In this document: one piece after another, positions 12,401 through 24,762 of the stretch
Numbering within the stretch: position 1 is the first letter of the stretch
Layout: each line of letters opens with the position of its first letter
DNA from: Stercorarius parasiticus
Lineage: Eukaryota > Chordata > Aves > Charadriiformes > Stercorariidae
NCBI GenBank assembly: GCA_013396915.1
Contig: VWZL01002562.1
Coordinates: forward strand, 437,068-501,067
DNA length: 64,000 nt
Direction of reading: 5' to 3'
Notes under the pieces: generated by a model
Database searches by the model: none
Seen by the model: only the letters and a program-made list of their open reading frames with translations
Told to the model about the DNA's origin: nothing
Position numbers and translations under genes: made by a program

Positions 12401-14511
12401 GTGACAATATGTAAACCTTGTCCACATGCTGAACAAGAAGAAGGAAAGGCAGAAATTTATCTCTTAAAATAAAATACCAGTGATTAATAAATCACATGTT
12501 TATATCTCTTTGGAGGAATACTTCTAATACAAAGCAAGTCCAGCTAGAGTATTCCGTGCCAAATCAAATACTCATATGAAAAGAAAAGACAATTTCTGCC
12601 AGCTCCTAGGTCCAAAAAAGCTTTAAAAATTGGAAAAACTAAAGCATTTGCCCTCTTTCCATGAAAACCCAGAGTGCTGGGCACCAGGAAACATAATGTT
12701 CCCACTGATCTCCAGTAACAGAGGTGAATAATAATAATTTCAGAGTTATGAGAAGTAATTTGATGCATTCCACTGGTGGGATGGGGAAGCAACTCCTTTT
12801 GATACTGTAGACACTTCCCTAAAAGATAACTGCATTGTATAAAAATTCAGATTTCACCCCCCAACCCCTGTATTGTCCAACTGAAGATAAAATCCTTTCC
12901 CCCCCAGTTACAGAGGATTTGGAAAAATCTGTCAGAATCACAACAAAAAGAAGGCAGAAACAGTATTTTTTTTATTTATTTCTTTAAAACACTTGGGCAC
13001 CATTTTCCCTTACTCAATGGGAAGCTTATCAAGCTTATAAAGATGATCAGCTTATAAAGCCTGATTTCATAACCTCGTCAGTTCCAGGGAAGAAGAAAAG
13101 CAGTTGCAGAAACACTTCAGTCAAAGTACTAACACAGAGCTGATTACTAGTGGAAATAGTATCTTTCCCCTCCAATAAAACAAAACAAACAAGTATTCTC
13201 CAGAAATACTAGAACAACTTTGGAAAGTCTATGCATTTAAAATCCATTTGAAATTTAAACAAAGCAAACCAAACAGCCAACAACAATTAAAAAAAAAAAA
13301 AAACATCAAAACAGAACCAAAAAGCCACTCACAAACAAAAACAAGCAACAATTGAAAATAAAATGTACCATAATTGACAACAAGTACTTTTAGTATTATT
13401 TCCATTTTTCACCAATCTTACAAACTGCAAACCCATTTCATTTTTCACATAAATGAAGATAATATTGATAAGGAGAGCCATGACAATGAATATGAAAAGT
13501 TTAGTAGCTTTTCAATGAGTCAGATCCAGCTCCACGTGCAAGCGAAGCACAGGAGTTTGGAATATACATCTTATGTTCTTTTGAGTATTTCCATCTCCAG
13601 GGATATAATTTATTTAGAGTTTTGTTTTTCCATTTCAAGTTTCACAGCCCCCTGTTTAGGTACTCACATTTTCATGCTTTACCTTACAGTATAAATGCAG
13701 CAACAGCAGCAGCCTATGCACATTTGGGGAACCATTCCAAAATAACTCTTTTGATTTTGGTGACTCGGAANACCAAATAATGGCGCCAGCTATAGCCCGT
13801 CCTTCACCCTGCTTCTCAGTGTTTTTCTCTACGTATCTTTCCTCCATTATGGCAACTTTGAGTTTGCAATTTCCGTTTTGATAACAGAAGTAGATATCAT
13901 GCTCACAAACTAAAATAATCCCAGGTTGAACACCCAACTAGTGAAGGTTAGGCTCCTCACAAAATCATCCAGTTAAGACAATCCTGGTCTTTTTAGACTA
14001 AGCAATTTTGAACAGATGACATGCCAAAACATTCAACTGAGAAACATTAGAAGTCTCACCACTTTTTTTTTTTTTTTAAATAATAAAAAAAAAAAGTTCC
14101 CTTGTCAGACTAATTTCAAGTTCTCTAGAAAAAAATCATGCCATAAGTTCCACTGTATGAAACATGATCCATATTGGGTCAATTCTGGCAAAATTTGTAG
14201 GAAATGGCAAGAATAAGTTTTGTTGGAAACGTTTAACAGCATTACTAAGAAAACACTGATCTCTAATGGCACAGAGCAAGGAGACCAAAGAGAGTTCAGA
14301 AAATGCTATTATTTCCTCTGTATTGTAAGGCATTAAATTTTGCGATGGCAAAAAAGCCAGCTGCTGTGCTGAAAACATCACTTCAAAGGTAAAGACAACC
14401 AACAAAGAGAGCTGGCATTTTTCCTCTAATCTTGAAAAAGACAGCCGGAAATGACACCTGCAACAGGAAGACTACTTCTTTACAGCTGTCTTCTAAATGT
14501 GTTCTACTTAC
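9461..14511. other. non-coding stretch with A-rich tracts
   Basis: No gene is recognised. An A/C-rich, T-poor segment with a run of A lies near 13260-13345, and a run of T followed by a run of A lies near 14061-14094. Short direct copies of AGCTTATAAAG occur near 13030-13059. One ambiguous base (N) is at 13771. Open frames of 118 codons (10886-11242) and 93 codons (13656-13937, minus) have no splice support across their length and no recognisable family. Confidence 0.5.
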
Positions 14512-14575
14512 CTATCTGCTCATGGTGGCCTGTGATGCAGTGTAGCAGAGAGTTGGGTATTTTTTTTTTTAACAT
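14512..14575 (-). CDS. weak candidate exon, gene unknown
   Basis: On the minus strand a good acceptor (GTTGTTCTGTCTGCACAG) precedes a 64-nt segment that ends at a strong donor (AGATAG|GTAAGTAG). One frame is open throughout, phase 0 to 1, and includes 'IPNSLLHCITGHHEQI'. A second possible acceptor inside it (CACTGCATCACAG) would leave only 18 nt. Splice signals are good, but a 21-codon open frame is easily random and no family is recognised. It lies just left of an old CR1 copy, not inside it as far as I can trace. Confidence 0.12.
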
Positions 14576-14700
14576 CTGTGCAGACAGAACAACTATCGTC
14601 ATTCAACTGGAGCAGAAGGGGTTTTTTTATCCACTCTACATAGCCGTACATGACGATACAGGGAGAATCTAGAAGAGAAACACATGTAAGATTGCACATT

Positions 14701-15545
14701 AGATCAGCTCAAAGGTTCATCCAGCCTATCTCAAATAATTGTCTCAGCTGGATACCTGATAAGGAATGAAATCAAGGTAAGTATATGACACTTCCCCTCT
14801 TTCCCAGCCTCGACTTATTTTCAACTCCAGGCTACTAATCCTCAATAGGCTTCTCTTTCATGAACTTGTTCTGTCTCTTCTGAAACCTCCATAAGCTTGT
14901 AGCATCCACAATGTCCTTTGGCAACTTCTACAGGTCTGCTACTCATCATACGAAGAACCTCCTTTTCTCCCATTTTGAATGGGTCCCCTATTAGCTTCAT
15001 ATGATATACCTTGGTTCTTACATTAGGAGAAGTAATAAACACTTGAATCCCTCTGTGCCACTAGTGACTGCAAATATCCACCATTTTATTTGTTTTCCTT
15101 CCAAACTGAAGAGCTTACTCATTTCTAGTACTGAAGCTGATCTACCCATAGGTTTTTTTTTCACCTTTTTTGTTCTTCCCTGTTACATTTCCACCCCTTT
15201 TATGTCCTTTCAGAGATACAGGTAGTTCTCAAGAAGCAGGCAAGTCACAGACTTATCTTTAACCTGATACTACCAATTCACAATAATTGATTTACTTTCT
15301 TCCCTCCACTGTTGCCAGATACTAAGAATGTCTTTCCATGGAACTGTTGTCATCACCCCCAAGATCTTTCTTTTAAGTGGTAGGGATCACATTTTTACAT
15401 CTGAAGATAGCGGTATCATTTCCCCACATACATAATTTTGTGCAGCACTTATTTACACTGAATAGCATCAGCCATTTCACTGCTAAGTCGGTCTCAAAGT
15501 CTTAAATTTTTTAAATTTCTCATAATCTGTTATTTCTCTCATAAC
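14701..15545 (-). mobile_element. ancient amniote CR1 LINE, 3' region
   Basis: The plus strand shows the reverse complement of the 3' region of an old CR1 family common in turtles and other amniotes, in the right order. First a 'ggttcatccagcc' block near 14715, then 'tcctcaataggcttctctttcatgaa', 'atgtcctttggcaac', 'cgaagaacctccttttc', 'cccctattagcttcatatgat', 'cttggttcttacattaggagaagtaataaacac', 'ccccaagatctttcttttaagtgg' and 'tttacactgaatagcatcagccatttcac'. Several small deletions and about a quarter of the positions changed mark it as much older than the CR1 at 2473. Coding capacity is lost. The minus-strand open frame 14842-15042 and the donor-like site at 14777 fall inside it and need no other explanation. 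Confidence 0.8.
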
Positions 15546-16410
15546 ACATTAATATGGCACATAATGCTATACACTGTGACACAGGCTTGAGATTTTAAGG
15601 ATGAGGTTTATCTGGAGTGATTGAGTATATATTTATAAAGATATTATGATGAATTATTCCAGAGAGAGAAAAGATTACAGGAGGATATTCGATTCCACTT
15701 GCTACTAGAAAAATACACCATGATACTAATTTCCAACAGTTCTCAGAGGTTCATTGTTTTATTTCAAAAGGAAGTCAGCTGCAGCTTTCCTTCCCACTGT
15801 ATACACACATCTTTTTTTCTCTAGAACAGTGTTAAAATAGTTGTACAGGAAACTGTAGCAGAAAGTTTTTAATCCCCTCATTCTACCCCCTAAGGCAGTC
15901 AAACAAGCCTTGTAACTAAACACAAATGGTGCTGCTAGTAGGGGCTGGAACGCCCACCTCGCCTCTCATGAAAGCCCAGTGACAAAACCAGAGACCTGCC
16001 ACTCGACCTTTACACAGTACAGGAAACCTTCCTTTTTTTATGCAAAGTGGAGCAGCTTCAACAGGTGAGAAACTGTTCTCTCACTTTTCCCATATTCCTT
16101 GTATAAGAGGGAGGAACAGATGCTTCTCCTGTTTTACTTGTAAGGAATACACAAGGGTTAACAAAGCAGTTTGCCTATGGTTAACTCTTATAAGTGTTCT
16201 CTCAGCATGGCTATAGGTCAAAAAAAAAAATCTCAGAACACTTCACTTATGGTTCCCAAGACAGCTCATGCAAAAAGAGCAGCAGGGCTCTCAACTTGCC
16301 AAAAAGGTCTTCCAGCATGCTCAGAAACAGGAATTTAGGCTCCTGTTAAAAATATTGGTCCGTCTGAATTTTACACAGCTTCTCGGTTTCACGGTACACA
16401 ACCTATAGTT

Positions 16411-16655
16411 AAGTGGTGGAACACTTTTTACTACAAGATGCTGTCTATGCTAAAAGTTTACAGAAGTTCAAGGGAAGATCAGACAAGTTAAAAAAAGAAA
16501 TTCAGAGGCTTTTAAAGTACAATCTGTCTGAAGCAGTTCTTGAACCCCAAATTCTTGGAAGAAAGTTTGGGCAAAGTATCCCGAAAATCATATTGCAGTA
16601 TTTTTCCCTAGGCATTTGCTCTTCGCTGGATAAAACAAGGTCCTATGCTGTAAGA
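16411..16655 (+). mobile_element. ancient amniote CR1 LINE, 3' end
   Basis: This is the same old CR1 family in the opposite orientation. The plus strand reads 'GTGGTGGAACACTTTTTAC', 'ACAAGATGCTGTC', 'GCTAAAAGTTTACAGAAGTTCAAGGG', 'AGATCAGACAAGTTA' and, further on, 'TTTTTCCCTAGGCATTTGCTCTTCGCTGG'. These are diverged versions of consecutive blocks near the CR1 3' end ('...gctaaaagtttaaatggattcaag...', '...ccctaggcatctgcttttggccactg...'). The 100-codon open frame 16413-16715 runs over it and is a remnant reading of untranslated CR1 sequence, not a gene. Confidence 0.7.
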
Positions 16656-19212
16656 CCTCACCCCTTATCTAGAGGAATTAATAATTCCTGTGTCAGCACC
16701 CAGACAGACAAATAATGTAGAAACTCCTGTGCACCCTGTGTCATTTTCATCCACAAGTAGGCAATGCAGCCTGGAAGATGCTTTAGGATTCAGGTCTTGC
16801 AACTGACTGGTTGGACCAACCTGCTTTATCAGCCTACAAGAATCAGGCTGGACAGTTATCTGCTGGTGACTATGGAAAGATCGTGGAATGTCTAGGTTGC
16901 TTTCCCAACTTTATCCCAACAGCTATGTGCTTTACAGGACAAGCCAGTTCATTTTTATTTTTTTTATGTCTAACTTTCTCCACTGGGGTAAACTTTCACC
17001 TTATTTTAAAACAGTTGTGCATTAAAACAGAAAAAAAGTTGCAATCATAGCACATAATCTTTTTTCTGTAGTTACGAAAGCGGATGGATGTCTTTCCTCC
17101 CTGTGTTATTCTGGATTCTTCTTTAACAGCTCTGAAAATTTAAAGCCATCTGGTAGCAGCTGTGTCTTGACTGCACACCTGTGCTTGAGATGAAGTGGGG
17201 AAAAGTTCAATAAGGATTATACTGTAAGTGCCAGAACATCGCACTCATTCCAGAAATATCGCACAGTTTTAATATTCCCCCCCACTTACCCCTTAACTGG
17301 TTTGTGCTTTACTAAGAACATACAGATTAGAAAGACAAAGCAATTTCTGGAGAGCACAAAGCCCTTGCTGCTAGGCGCATAGCAAAAGTTGCCATGAATC
17401 TCTTGTTGATCCTGGACTTGCGCTTGCAAAGCTATACTGATTCAGAACAAAAATAGGCCTTTGGCTGGGCACTGTGGCTTGCTATAGATACCTACTTATC
17501 AGCAAGCCAAAGCAAACTGTACTAACAGTGAAAAAACACCATTCTGAGCAACTAGCCAATACCAAGCTTGGTGATGTCTGCAGCTGCAGGGACCATACAG
17601 TCAAGTGCAATTAGGGAGTACTCTCGGGATACGATCTCTGATTATTTCCCTATCAAACCCTTCCTTTAAATTCAAGAAAATAAGAAAGCTGTGTATGCAG
17701 GACACACACAAGAGAACCTCTCCACCTGCAGAAGTTCAGAACAGGACAAGCTAAATAGGTCACTAATCATTCTTTTTTTATAGCATGGCACCACTTCACT
17801 GCTGCCGATTCACTCACTTTAGTCGTCCTTGCAAGGACACGTGTTCCTGTAAGTACTCTCCAGAGTTAAGCAGTCTAAAATACAGAATCTCCCCCATACA
17901 TTAATCTTTTTACACTAGGGCTGCTTGCCATAATCTAGCACTGGCTTTATGCCATTGACTGTATCTTAAATCCTTCCCCAAAGCAGCTCTCATCTTGTTC
18001 CCACCTCTTCTTTATCAATGCAATGCCCTGCAGTTTCTCCTACAACTCAGTGCGCAGTCAATGCCCTAGCATGGTTCTAAGAATGCTATGTTGTTAAAGG
18101 TGTTATCATTTGAATTAAAAATAAACCCCAAACTATCTGCAGATAATTATTACTAACCCCACGACACTCTCTGCTCCATCCATCTTTTCATCTCCACCAA
18201 TCATCAGTAAGGCTTTGAAATAAGCATCATTCTCTCAAATAGCAAAATGCAGAAGCTGAGCAAAACCACAGGCATTTTTTTCAAGGAGTAGGACTATAAA
18301 TGTAAAACCTTGCACCGTTTCACATTAGGTAACTATTTTCCCTTTTATGGTATCTTTGATTCTTGTAGTTAATAATTGTGTAGATTTCATAAGTGTTCAA
18401 ACAGCCGATACGAAGTGCCGTGGGATTTTTCAGCATTAAACAACCTGCATGAGACACAATTTCCTTCTAAACCCCTCGTCTCTTTATTAATCCATCAAAA
18501 TGAAGCAATGCAATATCCAACCTAAGTTTAGCTGCTCTAAAAATCCTTCTCCATAAGACATTAGTCATACTTAGACGCCCCCTCTCTTTAAAATCCATGG
18601 GCACTTCCATTCTAGCTGGTAGTGATAATGCATCACCTGCAGGAGTAAAGTAAAAAGTTTCCCTGACAGGAACATAATCTCTTTAATAGACTGTGGTTTT
18701 CCAGAGGTTGAAAGAAGCAATTCTTTTTCTTACAAAAAAACCAAGTTTCAATATGTACAGCAGCTTTTAACAGAAAGTTATGCAATCCAAAATTCACCAT
18801 TTCCTTGTTCCCCATGAAAACCTTTCAGCACAGCAATTTAATTCAGAAAGAGAAAGAAAGGAGGTTAGGTATTTCACATCATGAAATTTAAACTAAGCAA
18901 GAGTCTTGGGTTTGAGCAAAGGTGAAGACAAGACAGAAAAGTAGGCTCTTCCTTGAAGGACAGGATGAATCATATGAACTTCCAAGAAAATGAAATGGGG
19001 TTTCCATTCCCTGTAAACACGAATATTCTACTCTCCCATCCTGAAACAAATAGCACAAGGTTATAAATGCTTCTCATTATATACAGAAGGAGCCCAGGCC
19101 AAAACCCAATGTCTTAGCCCCTCCACAAAAGAAGACTGGTTAAAATCCAAAACCAGACTTGCAAGCTGACTGTGTTTAAATGGCCAGCGTTACATGCAAC
19201 ATCACTGAGCTC
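16656..19212. other. non-coding stretch, nothing recognised
   Basis: AT-rich sequence without an identifiable repeat, exon or RNA. Small open frames only (79 codons or fewer). Confidence 0.5.
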
Positions 19213-19229
19213 GGGGCGGGGGGGGGGGG
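19213..19229 (+). repeat. G-run (GGGG C G12)
   Basis: Four G, one C and then twelve G, followed by CAGGG, make a strongly G-rich spot in an AT-rich background. It is likely length-variable and could adopt a quadruplex. Long G runs are also prone to sequencing error, so the exact length is uncertain. Confidence 0.85.
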
Positions 19230-20439
19230 CAGGGAGTTGGAGGAGACGGATTCTTCAGTTTGGGCAAGGTCATTGCTATGTAAAGCTCTGAATCTCAGAC
19301 TTCTATTGTTCCACATACCCAACTTTTAGCAAATCAGTCATTTGCACAAGAAAATTTGCCAGAGCTACCATTCTCCACTGAAAACTACACCTGAGAGCAA
19401 ATGAGAAAAAACCAACCAAACAAAAGGTGTACTTGGGCAGCTTTCTTCAGGGTGTGCTGAGCTGGGATGTGAATCAACCCAACCACCCACTGCAATTAAG
19501 GTTTCTTCAGTGCTGGCTGCTAAGAAGGAAAGGAGTTTTGATACACCTTTGGTCTAGCTCTGATGAGATTTTGCCCACACACACCCCAATTAATTAAATT
19601 TTCACTTACAAAACAGTTTGGCTTGTAACATATCACAAACCCTGCCACAGAGGGTTACTTCATCATCATCCCTGGCCTGACTTGAACTGAAAATGGGGAC
19701 TACAGGAACAGGCATTCACGATACACTTGGCATTCAGTTAGCGCTTCTCCTTCATAATACATTTCTTCCCCAAAAGACTGTGTTCTCAGAATGACCTGAT
19801 GATACAGCTCGAAGACTACATTTAATAATCTTCTACTGATAATTCCTTCTCCAGCATCAAGATCTCCTCTGCCATAGTGCAACTGAAAAAAGGTGTCTTT
19901 GTCAGCCTTCATGCCACAGTCTTCATTAGACCTATGCTATTATTTCTTAGCTACACAGCGAGTGCCTCATGTCATAGGGTATAGCACTGAATACAGTCTC
20001 ATACTTAGGTTGAATGTTAAAAAGTTAAATCCTTTTGACTTAAGTTAATAGCCAAATTGGTTGAGCAGCACTCCAAAGCCCTCATTCATTGAGCATTTCC
20101 TTCATTTCCCTTCTTACTATGAGAATGTCTGTTCATGAGAATGAACCTTGGTTCAACCTTGATTTTTGTAACTTTCAGTAACTTGCTCCAAAAGAATTGT
20201 TAGCGGAAAACAGTATCCATGTACTTCTTGAAGGTTATGCAATGCCACAAGTGATTCAAACAGATGAGGAATTCTGGCTATTCTTTGGGGACAGGATGTT
20301 AAACAAATCATAACTATCTGTGATATATTCATCACCACAGAACACAAACATCCATCAATTTAAAGTAAGATCTTCTACAGCAGAAGTTTAAACCAAAACT
20401 ACTTCTTATACATTATTTCATTCTATTCCGATTAATTTT
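19230..20439. other. non-coding stretch, nothing recognised
   Basis: No feature recognised. The minus-strand frames 19700-19912 and 20153-20347 lack splice sites and family resemblance. Confidence 0.5.
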
Positions 20440-20490
20440 GATGATGATCTGAAAGGTCCTTCCAACCTAGGCAGTTCTATGATTCTATGC
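20440..20490 (+). mobile_element. CR1 LINE 3' tip
   Basis: About 50 bp of the CR1 3' end on the plus strand: GATGATCTGAAAGGTCCTTCCAACC, then the terminal octamer pair TTCTATGATTCTATG. Only the extreme tail is kept, so the insertion was very short or its 5' part has decayed. Confidence 0.85.
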
Positions 20491-22898
20491 TCCATCATGA
20501 TATCTGAGTATGAATTCCCATACCACCACCGATAAAGGCAGTGCTACTCTCAGGGCAGTAACTGGGTTGTGGTAGCACTTGAGGACTGAGTCTAGAATTG
20601 TGCCCCTGCTGTGCTAGCTCTTGCAGAATGGAACAAAAGACAGATTTGTGCCAAATAAATTATCATCCAAGTACTTTAATTCCTATTTTACATTTGTGAA
20701 AAGTGATTCATGCGTAATTACTCAGTAAATTAATACAAAGTGGGACTCGGCCAAGCTACAGTGCTTAATTCACTGTGCTTATAAGGTACTTTTTGAGATC
20801 CTGTAAAAGGAAATTTCTAAGAAGGACAAGAGATTAAAGTAAAAGCTTTAACACTGTCAAAATGCAACAGTTGCCATTTACTTCCACACAGATCTACTTG
20901 GGAAACAGTTCCAGAGCCAGTAATTTAATGGTTTACATACTGTATTTTTTTCAAAAGGCCATCAGGGCCTTTGAAATCCCATACTGGTTATTTGGCATGA
21001 CTGGAGAACTTCTATGCCAGAAAAACATTCTGCTTGCCAGGATGAGGTAGGGGAGGCTCCTCTTTAATTGGGCTAGTGACCAGTTCTCTTAAGGAAGGGC
21101 TTTTACTTCGTTATTCAAAACCACTTCCCTGAGGATAAGAAGGAGAAAATTTAGTGCGTGAGCAGGCCAGTCAAAAAGCAAAGACACAGAAACATGCAAT
21201 GTCAGATCAGAGGGACACTTTCAATCTGGGTTTCAGAGACCACTTATTGAACAGATGTGGGGAAAGCAGTATTGGATTTTTTTATTTAAAAAAAAACCAA
21301 ACTGTGTCAAAAAGAGATAAAAAATACATTGAAGTGATGTCAAAGGTACTTACAGATTTTTCTTCCATTTTAATTTCCTTTTGAAAAGAATACTGTTAAC
21401 TTCATTGTACAAAAAGAAAAGGTTGTGCCCATATTTATAGTTGTTTACAAGATTCTGCTATAAATGCACATCTTCACTCCCAAATCCAACACCACCTACA
21501 GCAGTGTTAAAGTTCAAAGTTCATTGAAATCGGTATTATCATAGTGACATCACATCCTGATAAAGATCAAAACTGACATCTGATTATTTAACTCCAGCTA
21601 CTTATTTGTACCATTAAATCATATTTACTCTCTCACTTTCCAAAAAAAAAAAAAAAAAAACCCAAAAAAGAAGTTAAGCAGTGTATACAAATTTAAAAAG
21701 CTTCTAAATTCACATTAATCTGTGATGTGCTCAAAGGTAAAAAAAAAAAAGTTAAAAAATAATCTGTACCTTTTTTTATTTTCCCAAATCAGTAGGTTTT
21801 TTTAATGGAACTCACGGACAGAAGACCTAAAACACTGAGAGAAGTTGCAAAGCTTGGAAGTCCAGATGATACTGAAGACTCAAGAGATTCCTCTAGTTTG
21901 GATTAGCTCCCAAACTCCTAGATGTTCATTTTAATTGAAACATGATGGTTTTATTCTCTTTTTACACTGCTTTTGCATTGGGATACAGTACACGTATCCC
22001 AATCTCTTATTTTTCAAACAACATTATGCGTTAAAGAATTAGATCCTTTAAGTTCAACCTGTCGTGACTTTTCATATATATATTACACATTGTCCTTGAA
22101 ACTGAAGTCCAGGATTTCACAGTTATTCACTCAATTCATGTAAAGTTTAGCAAAATACTATTTCATCTTTCTATTCCATGCCATTTCTCAGCACTTCGAG
22201 TCAGCAGAAGGCAGCTCATTCACCATCGATTTGTTATCTTCAGAACTTGCAATAAGCTTTTCTAAGTAAGCCCTTTGAGAACAGACATAAGAGAGTGAGC
22301 TGCAGAAATGCAGAGGTTGCAGTAAATGTGTTGATTAATGAAGCACTAGATGGCACCCTCGCATTCAGCTCTTGAGAGGCTTTTACAGCCCTTCTCACTC
22401 AGATTTGAAAACAATACAGGTACCTGAATTTTATTCAGGTCAAGAATAAGGATTTTTAATTCTTTACATAGGAATGTGTCTTAGGAAATAACACCTAATA
22501 TAATGGTGCCAGATTACAAATAAAAAAAAGAGTTAAATCACTATGCTATTCTACATAAGAAAGTATTAGTTCTTCTAAATAAGAACATTTTAGAAATGAG
22601 TAAGCAATTCCATTATTGCAAGCAGTTTAAAAGCAGCCTTTAGATCAGAGAAAAATATTATGTTCACATATTTCTTTTCTTCTTGCCAGTAAACAGTCAA
22701 GAAGTAGTTGTAATTGATTTCTGAAAATCCACCTGCGTGCCTCTGTAAATGCTGGACAAGTCGACAGAGTTGATGGTATGCAAAGATTTAGTTCTACTGA
22801 AACAACAAGGTCTTTGTGTATTTTGCAAAACAAGCTGGCATGCACCTATTTCCAGTACTATTAGGATGCAAGGAGGCACTGTTATCTCTAGACAGCAT
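20491..22898. other. non-coding stretch with a long A-run
   Basis: Unique-looking AT-rich DNA. A run of nineteen A at 21642-21660 and further A/T runs near 21738-21800 are the only notable elements. No retroposon body matching the poly-A could be recognised to its left. Confidence 0.5.
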
Positions 22899-23020
22899 AC
22901 TGATAAGAAAATTCAGGCTTTGAGCAATTAAATTATATGGTCAAAACTGCAGAGGAAATCTGTGTCAGAGCAAGGAAATGAAGCTATTCCAGGTCAGTGA
23001 CTTACCCAGGAGGCTGTCTC
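22899..23020 (-). mobile_element. MIR-like SINE fragment
   Basis: The plus strand runs parallel to the reverse complement of MIR: 'CTGATAAGAAAATTCAGGC' matches the 'gatgaggaaactgaggc' block. 'TGTGTCAGAGCAAGGAAATGAA' follows where MIR has 'agtggcagagccgggattcgaa', and 'CCAGGTCAGTGAC' where MIR has 'cccaggtctgtctgac'. The order and spacing of the three blocks make chance unlikely, but divergence is high and the call is by eye. Confidence 0.55.
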
Positions 23021-23540
23021 TCCCTGTTGCTTCCAGCGAGTCTTAGGACTTGCTTAAAGCGCATGTCAAACTGGTAGCAGGCAAATTCCATTCAGGACTC
23101 ATACAGAGCATCAAGGAATTTGAAATAAGGTAGCTGGCCTGTAGGTGGATCACGGCATCCTTTTCAGAACTCTCTCATACAACCAATATTCTCCTTTTCT
23201 GAAGCAAGGACAAAACAGAATGTTCTATCTTGTCTGAATTATTGCCATGAAACTTTATTAGGGCAGAGATAACAAGAAGATGCGCACAGAATTGTAGGTA
23301 TATTCTACATCCCTGAAAAAATAAAGGATCATGGCAGGGAGACAACAAGGAAAGCTACTTTATGGTGGTATTATGGAAAACAAGACAAGTAGATAAAGAA
23401 AGGCTTAGGAAGCAGAGAAACTGGAAGGAAAAAAAACTTCTACAAACAACAACAAATGTGCTATGGTATTATTTAAAATATTAAAAAGCAGAGAGAGCTA
23501 GGCCTTGCTATAGTTTAAATTAGATGACTGAAATTGATTT

Positions 23541-23592
23541 TACAAAAACCACTGAAGTTACACCAGGGTACATGAGGTCAGAACTGGACCCA
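23541..23592 (+). repeat. possible sauropsid repeat motif
   Basis: The run CCACTGAAGTTACACCAGGG plus 'TGAGGTCAGAACTGGACCC' resembles a motif seen often in sauropsid DNA ('cactgaagtcaatggagttacaccag... tgagatcagaatctggccc'). It is probably an old SINE or LINE remnant, but I cannot name the family. Confidence 0.3.
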
Positions 23593-23759
23593 AAGAACCT
23601 AATCTCTCACCATATCAACAAGTTAGCAGGTGGTCAAGACAGCCCAGCTGGAGAATGGGCTCAAATTTTCAATGAGCTAATACACACTAATCTTTCACTC
23701 CTGCAGACCTGGATTCAAAACTGAAGATCATGAACTAAAATTAGTCTGCTGGTTTCATT

Positions 23760-23978
23760 CTAGTTCCCATTTGTGCAGGGCACAAAACCTCCATAAAAAG
23801 TGTCATGACTGGCAATCTCTCTAAGACAGGCCCAGTTCTGGAATAGCAGGAAATGTTGTAAGTTAGGACTGAAGCACACTGGCACAGCTGCATATGGAAT
23901 TTTATACTCGCTGCCCACATTATGCTTGCCAAAGCCAAATGTTTTTTCTCCTTGACTTCTGCAAGTGCCACATTCATG
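23760..23978 (-). CDS. candidate 3' terminal exon, gene unknown
   Basis: On the minus strand a very strong acceptor (CTTTCCTTTCTCTCTTTTTATTTTTTCAG, with its AG at 23979-23980) precedes 219 nt open in two frames. The phase-0 frame begins H-E-C-G-T-C and runs 72 codons to TAG at 23760-23762; it contains 'GKHNVGSEYKIPYAAVPVCF'. The phase-2 frame begins with an ATG one base in and stays open to 23741; it contains 'VKEKKHLALASIMWAASIKF'. A minus-strand AATAAA lies at 23254-23259, about 500 bp downstream. The upstream candidate exon at 36286-36438 ends in a phase that fits the second frame. No family is recognised in either frame, and two open frames together argue for chance or for a non-coding transcript as much as for a gene. 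Confidence 0.2.
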   Translation of the reverse strand, partial: HECGTCRSQGEKTFGFGKHNVGSEYKIPYAAVPVCFSPNLQHFLLFQNWACLREIASHDTFYGGFVPCTNGN

Positions 23979-24722
23979 CTGAAAAAATAAAAAGAGAGAA
24001 AGGAAAGAAAAGAAATACAGAATGAATCATTGCAGTCATTGGAACCAACACTGTATGCTTCCCACTCTGTACATCTGCAGTAAAGGCAGTGATATTGCAT
24101 CGGGTATAAATTTGCAAAGACTTTATTTACAGCATCTAGTTTTGTGTTTAGTTATTTTGTTGATTGGGGTTGGTTTTTTCCTTTAACATAGTACATAGCT
24201 TCTTTTTGTCTCATAATAATAGTGCACATTGATAAACTGTGTCTATAATTTTTGAACTGGACTAAGTCAAAGTACCGTAAAACCAGAAGATTCTCCCAAC
24301 TCATGTGACTGTCCCAGCTTAGCTGATAGTGACCCAGCCTGGAAACATGCTTGAATTATTAACATAAAATATTCATAGTTATCCATGACAGTTCACTGGA
24401 CGAACTCCAGCCGCATACAACAAAGATAATCAGACGCATGTCAATAAGGAAAAATCACATCCAACTCCTAAATCTCATATAAAATCACATGTTAATACAG
24501 GCAGTATTCAATAGTTAGAATCTAAAATAAGGGCTCCTGAACTACGCCCTATCCCTCTAAAACCATTTAGTACTGAGACAGGGTTTTGCTAGTAAAATTT
24601 CTCCCATGCATCATGAAAATTCCAGCCAAAATGGGCAGTGAAAAATAAGGTCTCCAGTAACACAAAAGATAATACAAAAATGAGCAGTTTCTGGCAGTTA
24701 TGAGATCTTTAAGATAGCAATA

Positions 24723-24762
24723 AAGGCTGAGTTAAAAGGCAAACAAGGCTGAGTTAAAAGGA
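24723..24762 (+). repeat. 21-bp tandem duplication
   Basis: AAGGCTGAGTTAAAAGG occurs twice with a period of 21 bp (separated by CAAAC), a small local duplication. No function is apparent. Confidence 0.8.

Noticed and set aside
13656..13937. 93-codon minus-strand frame with a TGGCGCC string
   Set aside because: A retroviral or LTR origin was considered, but no LTR pair, priming-site context or polyprotein similarity is visible; the frame also crosses an N.
14842..15042. 66-codon minus-strand frame, and the AAG|GTAAGTAT donor-like site at about 14777
   Set aside because: Both lie within the ancient CR1 copy.
16413..16715. 100-codon open frame
   Set aside because: Runs over an ancient CR1 3' region that was never coding in this frame.
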